From Thinopyrum elongatum (lineage: Eukaryota; Streptophyta; Magnoliopsida; Poales; Poaceae): a stretch of 64,000 nucleotides of DNA. The stretch is from the NCBI GenBank assembly GCA_011799875.1, contig CM022302.1, forward strand, positions 54,943,677 to 55,007,676, read 5' to 3'. The notes under the pieces were generated by a model. That model saw only the letters and a list, made by a program, of their open reading frames with translations, did no database searches and was not told the origin of the DNA. Both the position numbers and the translations under genes were made by a program. Of the stretch, positions 57,665 through 64,000 are shown piece after piece. How positions within the stretch are numbered: position 1 is the first letter of the stretch; every line of letters starts with the position of its first letter.

Positions 57665-59331
57665 TTTTGGAACGGAGGCAAATTTTTACCTCGTCTATTA
57701 ATTAAGAAGAAGAGAGTTGCCTGATTAATTAATAGAAAAACCAGGCTAAAACCGTCACAAACCGCCGACCGGCACACCCAAGATAACCCACACACACCTC
57801 AACAAAGAGGACCACATCGAGATGCACTGTAACGTCATCGTCATCACTTCTCCCCAACAGGCGTCATCGCCCTCCCTAGTCTCCGAGCAAGCGACTCCAA
57901 CTTCACCAAAGACAACCTCCATCCAACCCTCGTTGTAGAGGCTATGTGAAAACCCAATAAGACCCGTGCCAGACCCGGCCACCCGCATCGAAGGCAGTGC
58001 CGCTCCGACTATGGTGGAGAGCTCCGAAGGAGAACCATACACGGATGGCGCCGTGGTAGACCACTGAACAGACCACCTGTTGCCTGTCATCGTTGCCACA
58101 GGGGCCCCGCCGCCGCACCTCCGACTTCAGCGCAACAAAACAACCCGAGGTAATCGCACGGACACGTCGGAGAAGAGCCGACTACCGCAACCACTGTCAC
58201 TCCGCCGACATCGCTCACCTTCGCCGTCGTTGCCACAGAAACCTTAACACCAACCCCACCATCTTCCACCGGTCCCTCTTGCCAATGCCCCGCTCCAAAG
58301 AAAAGCCCTCAAGAGGGGATACGAGACCGAAGTGTCGCCTTCATCTGATCGCACAGATCTAGGGTTTCTCCCGGTGTTGCAGCGACTGGCATATGTGTGA
58401 GGGGTGAGGAAGCAAACAACGATGCCTCTAAGAAGGTCCACGACGCCCACAGACGTCGCCATTGCTGGTCATAGGCCGTAGGCCGAGACATGGTTTCAGC
58501 TGAGCTTCCGAACACATCCTCAACGACCCACACCGGTATTGCCAAGACCACCAACCAAGAACAGCCCGTCGACAAAGAGGCGCAGAGTAGCTAGCCGCAC
58601 CTTGCGGAGGCCACCAGCGGCCAAAACTGCAGGTGCCAAGTCAGATCCGCCCACGACAAACCAGGAGCAGAGCCACCAGACGTAGCTATCGCTGTCATGC
58701 CCTGCCGAGCACCATGCCGGCAAGCGAGCAGGGAGCTCCACCGAAGGCTGAGGACCAGCACCGTGCACAGCTATAGTCTACACTGGACGACCAGAGACGC
58801 CAATCAGGTGTGACGCACCTACAAGACAGCAAAGGCCATCCCCCCTAGAGCGTCGGTGCACGCGCAGTCCGCAAGGCATGAGGACGCCGCGCGCACCTGC
58901 CTACGACCACCGAGCCTCGCCCCTGCGCGCACCCACCCATGGCCACGGTTCCACGCCGCAATGTGCCACATCTGAGTCGCACGCGCGCCATGTGCGCGCC
59001 CCAACAGTTGACCGCCCCCTGGGCCTGCGCTCCACGTTGCGCGGCGGTACTCCCTCCTGCGCCAGCCTGCGCACCGAGCGCCACCGCACCGCCCCGAACA
59101 ACCGCGAGCCAGAATTCCCCCAAAGTGACCAGCCCTTGCTGCTCGCCCAGGAGGAGGAAGAGGGCCCCGCCGCCTCCGAGCAGCGCGGGCTACACTCGGC
59201 GACTCCTGCTGGCGGCGACGAGGGGAAAGGGACGCCGGTGTGAGGCTCTGGCGGCGGCTAGGGTTTGCTCCCTGGTCGCCCGCGGGAGCGACCGAGGGGA
59301 GCGAGTTTTTCTTTTTCATCTGCGTTTCTTT
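57665..59331 (-). mobile_element. Non-autonomous LINE-like retroelement
   Basis: Reads on the minus strand. The 3' end is CGTTCCAAAAAAA (poly-T at 57,662-57,668 on the plus strand) preceded by TTAATTAATAGACGAGG. The 5' end, near 59,331, is GC-rich with CCCTAGCCGCCGCC. A perfect 12-bp duplication AAAGCGGCCTTT brackets it, the length expected for target-primed reverse transcription. No endonuclease or RT motif is visible. The open frame at 58,819-59,427 extends beyond the element and is GC-rich noise rather than a gene. Confidence 0.88.
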
Positions 59332-59343
59332 AAAGCGGCCTTT
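59332..59343. repeat. 12-bp target duplication, right (AAAGCGGCCTTT)
   Basis: Pairs with 57,653-57,664. Confidence 0.9.
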
Positions 59344-59639
59344 ATCAAAAACAACTATATGGAGCAAATTCTCATCATGTCTTAAATGCACAATCCTGAT
59401 CCAATGAACATTCATGACACTTATCAAAGGGCGTAAATTGCATATCTCAAATAACGAATGAAAGAGCGTTTGGAAACAAATGCACTTTTCATAAAAAGCA
59501 GAGGAACAACTAATGCCTTCATGTGTGTGGTTCTGTTTGAGCGATCAAAGTTGAGAGAGCTAGTATGTAGCAGGCGAGAGTGGTTACAACTTACAATGGG
59601 CCGGAGATTCTTGGTGAAGCACATAATTATGAATCTGTC

Positions 59640-60060
59640 TAATTGGATAACAAAACTCTATATGAAAATAGACACGATTTGCAGAAAGGCCAATTGTATT
59701 TATTCATCGTTTATGGCAGTCCTTTCACAAACCATACCACTGCATGCACATTGCCCATAAATAGATGAGTCCTCCAAGTAGCATTATCAACGCAAAAAAA
59801 GAAGAAGCATTCTTAACGCAATGCCAGATCCCATCTCCTGCTAAGAGGGGAACATGAGAAAAGGAGTTACACATCATCAAGTGTGCCGTGGACGGCGTAA
59901 CATACAGTGTGATTTCCTCATTATGAATGGGATGCATTAGGAAATTCAGTTGGAGAACAAAAATCCCAGCTTGCTTCTTGCGTTGGTTCCCACCATGCGC
60001 TAGTCTTTGTGTCTGTGCGAGGTCCTCATGAGGAACTCCAACATTCACCAGTGCCACAAC
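59640..60060 (+). repeat. Third, older remnant of the duplicated block
   Basis: Shares the order of landmarks with 30,310-30,620 and 40,330-40,640: a TTATTCAT..TTTATG segment, CAAACCATACCACTGCATGC-like, AATAGATGAGTCCTCCAAGTAGCAT, CATCTCCTGCTAAGAG and TATGAATGGGATG. It keeps the region deleted in copy B. The ORF part is absent. Confidence 0.75.
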
Positions 60061-60599
60061 TACTTTATTCAATGCCATATCCACCGTGAGAAACAGACTG
60101 TCTTTGACTGAATTCAAAATGAGAAACGGGTTTGAGATATTAAGCTTCACACAGAGACAAAAAAAGTTATCCAGTAAGCTTGATTCCTTCTTAAAGGTGT
60201 TGTCTTGAAGCATTCTGCCCTTTATCTGCTATACTATATAGCTTTTAGATTTTACAAGAGAGCATTCATGGCACGCAGGTGCCGGGTCACGCGGCCCACT
60301 TTTCATTTGACTTTTGATTTTCAATCTTTCGTATCTTTTGACCCAAAAGCTCAAATTAAGTTTCGTTTGCATATTCGTGTTTTTGGTGACAAGGGCTTTC
60401 GAATGATTTCCATTTTGAATATCTTTTGACGAATTTTTAAAATTTTCCTTAAGCTTCAACATCTGAAACTTGGTACGGGCGACAAAAAATCGTTAGTGAG
60501 ATAGATGGGCTTTATCCGCTCTGAGAGTAAATCACACAAAAAAAAATTGTGAGAAACAAATCACACGAAGTAAGGTTTGCGTGGATAGATGGGGCTTTG
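60061..60599. other. Upstream region of the F-box gene
   Basis: AT-rich sequence, possibly containing the promoter. No clear TATA box can be singled out. Confidence 0.4.
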
Positions 60600-63003
60600 G
60601 ATTGGGGACTCAGCAATTGACAGTGGGCCGGGTTTTTCCAGGCCAGGATTACAGGTAGGCCGCACTGCACGCCTGCAGTTTTCTCCCCTCTGCAGTCTCT
60701 CTCCACTGCAGTGAGAGGAAGGAGCATCGGCGCCGCCGCCGACCTCAATCGGCTCCGTCGCTGGCAGCCACCCTTCTCCCCTAGCTCGTTGGCGGCGGTG
60801 TCCGATCGGAAGGAGAGGGGAACAACCTGCCGCGAAAACCGGGTCACCGGCAGGTAATGGTCGCCCTCCTCCCTCCCGCCCGCCCCCGCGCTGGTCGCCG
60901 AACCAGTCTCGCTTCCCCTGTCCATAATTCCCTTTTCATCTCAATTTCGTCATATCCGAACAAGGTTACCAACTTTGCTTTACATTTGCAGTGCCAGATT
61001 TGTCATCAAGTTTGTTGCAGTTTGATTATAAGTAAGACCAGATTTGGATTTGAAATTGGCAATACCACTGTGCCTTGTTGTAGCGCTACACTTCCTCTCG
61101 GTCAACAATTGATGTCTACTGTTTGTTAATTGTCCTTTGGGTTGCAGAACCGTGAGTTTGATCCTTCTGGTAAGGATTAAGCAGAGGCAAGAAAAGTAGG
61201 AATTAAGTTATATGCATACCTAATCTGCATATAGGTATAGGCCATTTCTCTTGTGTGTATGTGTAATATGAGTCAAATGATCAATGGACCGGTCTAATAT
61301 GGGGGAAATGATTAAAGGCAAGGTAATAAGGGACAATAGATCAATCTAATATGTGGAAATTGATTAATGGGGTAGGGGGGTAATATAGGGTAAATGATAT
61401 ATAGACCAATCTAATATTGGGGCAAATGATTAATAGATACAAAGTAATATGGCAAATGATCAAGTGTGCAAGTAATAAGGGTTATATCTATGATCGCGGA
61501 CACGGAAGATTTGATGTCAGCCCACCCCTTCTCCATCTCCTTGTAATTTTTTCGATTTCTCTTTTGTCCTAGTGGAAAACCTAGCTTGATTCCCGCTCAT
61601 AAACCTTACATTTCATTGTTTTGACAGCTGAGGGAAAGAGAGGAGAGGGTGCTGCCACAGTTAGGATGGAACCTGTTGAGATTCCCCAAGGGTAAGACCT
61701 CTAATTTCTCCCTTCACTTTGTGTATATTGGGCTGGTCCGCCGGATGAATGTAAAGTTATATATGCATCTGCATTGATTGATTTGTTGTGGCTGTTGCTG
61801 CATTTCAGGGTTGATGCCAGGCCCGAGTGTTCTTTGACACCAACTGACCCTGTGTGCAAGGTGCTCAGTGATGATGATCTCCTAATCGAGATCCTCCTCC
61901 GCCTCACTCCGAAGCCATCCTCCCTACACAACGCCTCGGTCATCTACAAGCGATGGCGCCGCATCCTCTTCGACCCTCAATTCCTCGGGCGCTTCCGCAA
62001 GCACCATTGGAAGCTCCTCGGCTTCTTCTACCAACAATTTAATGAAGCCCCCATCTTCACTCCAATTTCGGACCAGTTGGACCTCATCGCCGTAGCGTTG
62101 CCGGAGAACCTGTCTGATCCTTATTCTCTAGGTGGCGTCTTCCTTGGCTGCCGTGATGGCATCGCCCTCGTCCTCGACTGCGCGCGCCATAAGGCCATCA
62201 TTTGGGAACCCACCACCGGGGGCAAAAACCACATGACTTTTCCACCAGCAGTCAGTCGTGGCTTCGAAACCTCTGTTTTGAGCGTAGCGGTGATGTGCTC
62301 TGCCCATGACATTCATCAGCACTTGCACAACGAGAACTGCTTGGGCACATTCAAACTGGTACTGGTGTGCCAGGAAGATTTCGCTAACCAAACAAAGGTA
62401 TCTGTTTGCCTCTACGACTCCAAGTCTAATACATGGGGCGATATTATATCCATAACGGATACATGCAAGATTGCTAATGTGGCAAGGCCCAGCGTCACGG
62501 TTGGGAATCCACTTTACTGGTTGCTCTCTGGAGCCAACATCCTTGAGTTTGATTTTGAAAGGCAGACCCTTGTTGTGATTGAGAAGCCGACACCATATGC
62601 CCATGTTACAGGTTCTAGCGTCGACATGTCCTTCCAGATCTTACGAGGAGAGGATAATTGCCTTGGCCTTGCGGTTCTTTCAAAGTCAAAACTGAGCATT
62701 CAGTTATGGGGGAGGAAGTCAAACGGTGATGGTATTGTCTCATGGGTGCTGCAGAAATGTGTTCAACTGGATGAGCTCTTTTCAAGACCCGCATGCAGGA
62801 AAAATGTCATCCTCTTGGCGGGGTATGATGAGGACACAAATGCGATATTTCTGTTTTCGAATTCTCATGATTTCATCCTGCAGCTCGAGTCGGTGCAGTT
62901 CAGATATATTGGAAGGAGAGAATGCACACACTTCAGAATGTATTATCCGTATACAAATTTCTACATTGCAGGTAATACCTCCTTGAGTGATTTCTTCTGT
63001 TGA
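60600..63003 (+). CDS. F-box protein gene (grass F-box family)
   Basis: Coding join: 61,666-61,691 and 61,809-63,003, 407 codons. Exon 1 reads MEPVEIPQG and splices in frame to VDARPECSL; GTAAG at 61,692 and TTTCAG at 61,803-61,808 support it. Probable 5' UTR exons are ~60,600-60,852 (CCGGCAG/GTAATG), 61,149-61,170 and 61,628-61,665. The F-box lies at residues ~24-70 (VLSDDDLLIEILLRLTPKPS, YKRWRRILFDPQFLGRFRKHH); it binds Skp1 in SCF ubiquitin ligases. The C-terminal ~330 residues resemble the substrate-side beta-rich region of grass F-box proteins (VFLGCRDGIALVLD, IIWEPTTG). The target is unknown. TGA at 63,001 may be read-through of a donor at 62,972 (CAG/GTAATA), so a further exon is possible. 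Codons are GC-biased early, as usual in grasses. Confidence 0.88.
61290..61480 (+). repeat. Irregular short tandem repeat in a 5' UTR intron
   Basis: About four diverged ~55-60-bp units share TCTAATAT and AAATGATTAA-like words within the intron before the start codon. Confidence 0.65.
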
Positions 63004-64000
63004 ATTCATTACATTTACTTATGGTCAATGCTTGATGTGATATCATTGGTGTGCTTCAAGGTCGGCAAGGTATTTGTGAGTAAATTGATTTTTTTCTGTT
63101 TCTTTGTCAGAATGGTCATGTTAGGGCAATGCAAGTCGAGGGGGGGGGGGGGTTCCATTTCCATTCCTTGGCCAATACCCTTATGAGAGCTTAAACTATA
63201 TCATTATTTATTATTGAAATAGACTGAATCTATATCAGAAGTATAATAAAAGTTATTGATGCTTGCTAATCACTATGTGCGTAAACGAAATGCTATCATT
63301 TTTTTGCTTGTATCGATCTAAATGGATCGATGCATACTCTACCGAGATATCAAGTGCTAGGTGCTGTGTAAAGTGTATGAGTTGACAGGAAATGAGCCAC
63401 GCATCTATAGTATCTGTCAATTTAGGATGATCTGGCCTCCCGAATTTCCCGCACTCAAGGATGATCCTGCAAGGTTTGCCTTTTGTCTCTGGTTGATGCA
63501 GCAATGGATAAGAGAAGTTAGAACGACAGGGGATAGCCTTTGAACCGTGATCCTCAAGATATGATGCCTTGGATTGTTAATCATTAGTGTTTCCTGAATG
63601 TTTGTATACAACGAATCAACTTCCATGTCTGTATGTTGAAGTATGTTATCTCTCACGTGGATTTAAATTATGAATATATGACAATACATTTTTCCTGTCC
63701 TTATGAAAAGTGCAAAGTGCAACTTAGCTAAAAACATGTAGGGTTCTTGGGTGATGTTCATCTTGCCTTCTTATATGACCAGTTATTATGATTTAGTGGT
63801 GAACGGTAAATAAACCTGTCTGGGTGTCAAGATTTGTATCATTTTGACTTAGTGCCAGCTAATATTTGATTTTCATTGTACAGCTGATTGGCTTTTAAAT
63901 TGTCTAGATCTTGTGATGCTTAATTACATCTCTATCCTGATCTATGTTCTGTTTTACTTGGAACAGAGAGGCCACGTGAGTCTTGGATTAAAGAAGAGTG
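63004..64000 (+). other. Downstream of the F-box stop: possible last exon or 3' UTR
   Basis: Contains a run of about 12 G (63,139-63,151) and a 60-codon frame at 63,361-63,543 ending TTGDSL, which could be a further exon or chance. It also includes AT-rich sequence and, at 63,967 onward, GGCCACGTGAGTCTTGG. Too little to decide; the window ends inside this region. Confidence 0.4.

Noticed and set aside
58819..59427. 202-codon minus-strand GC-rich frame
   Set aside because: It crosses the end of the retroelement and its target duplication, has low-complexity Arg/Ala/Gly content, and competing frames are open on the other strand.
1..64000. CRISPR arrays, operons, tRNA or rRNA genes
   Set aside because: No regularly spaced repeat-spacer array, no cloverleaf or rRNA core motif noticed by eye. 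The sequence is a plant TE-rich region. A tRNAscan and Rfam search would be needed to exclude small RNAs.

Overview
The window is plant nuclear DNA from a grass, most likely a Triticeae species (wheat, Aegilops, barley or rye group). The reasons are a CACTA element with GGTCCCGGTT-type subterminal repeats, a Stowaway MITE beginning CTCCCTCCGT, an Athila-like LTR element with a Gln/Asp-rich gag and a TGGCGCCGTTGCCGGGGA primer site, and a grass-type F-box gene. There are no prokaryotic features, CRISPR arrays, rRNA or tRNA genes that I can support.

Layout. (1) Bases 1-39,112 are dominated by one sequence read three times. Right arm ~21,515-39,112 (+) is the best copy. Left arm ~3,690-21,070 is its reverse complement. 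Bases 1-3,660 repeat the outer end of the right arm (35,397-39,085) again in + orientation. Arms differ mainly by single-base insertions and deletions, many in homopolymers, while sharing the same premature stops and TE boundaries. That pattern fits an unsplit, multi-pass single-molecule read left unpolished at a contig edge much better than a biological palindrome. The left 21 kb should therefore not be counted as independent genes. (2) The right arm holds the 3' part of a CACTA transposon ending at 29,051, with a decayed TNP1-like gene carrying a Ulp1/C48 protease domain. Then come a duplicated gene block (29,052-30,937), a 5'-truncated LINE (32,682-36,195, 7-bp target duplication), and a GC-rich ORF region flanked by inverted arms (37,280-38,685). 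(3) Bases 39,079-40,870 are a second copy of the block at 29,052-30,937, with an intact 129-codon ORF behind a TATA box. (4) Bases 41-44 kb hold LINE-like and tandem-repeat debris. (5) Bases 44,280-52,211 are a complete but non-autonomous Athila-like LTR element on the minus strand (LTRs 1,559 and 1,571 bp, TSD CGCGC), with gag-protease only, inserted into a GC-rich element. (6) Bases 54-59 kb carry a Stowaway MITE, a LINE-like insertion, a fold-back MULE-type MITE with a perfect 9-bp TSD, and a minus-strand LINE-like element with a 12-bp TSD. (7) Bases 60.6-63.0 kb (and perhaps beyond) hold the only convincing host gene, an F-box gene with untranslated 5' exons and a 26-bp first coding segment.

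The host gene space (two copies of the small-ORF block, a third remnant at ~59.6-60.1 kb, and the F-box gene) looks like an old local duplication cluster later filled by nested TEs. I found no credible new defence, metabolic or signalling system. The most consequential observation is the three-pass palindromic structure and what it implies about assembly quality.
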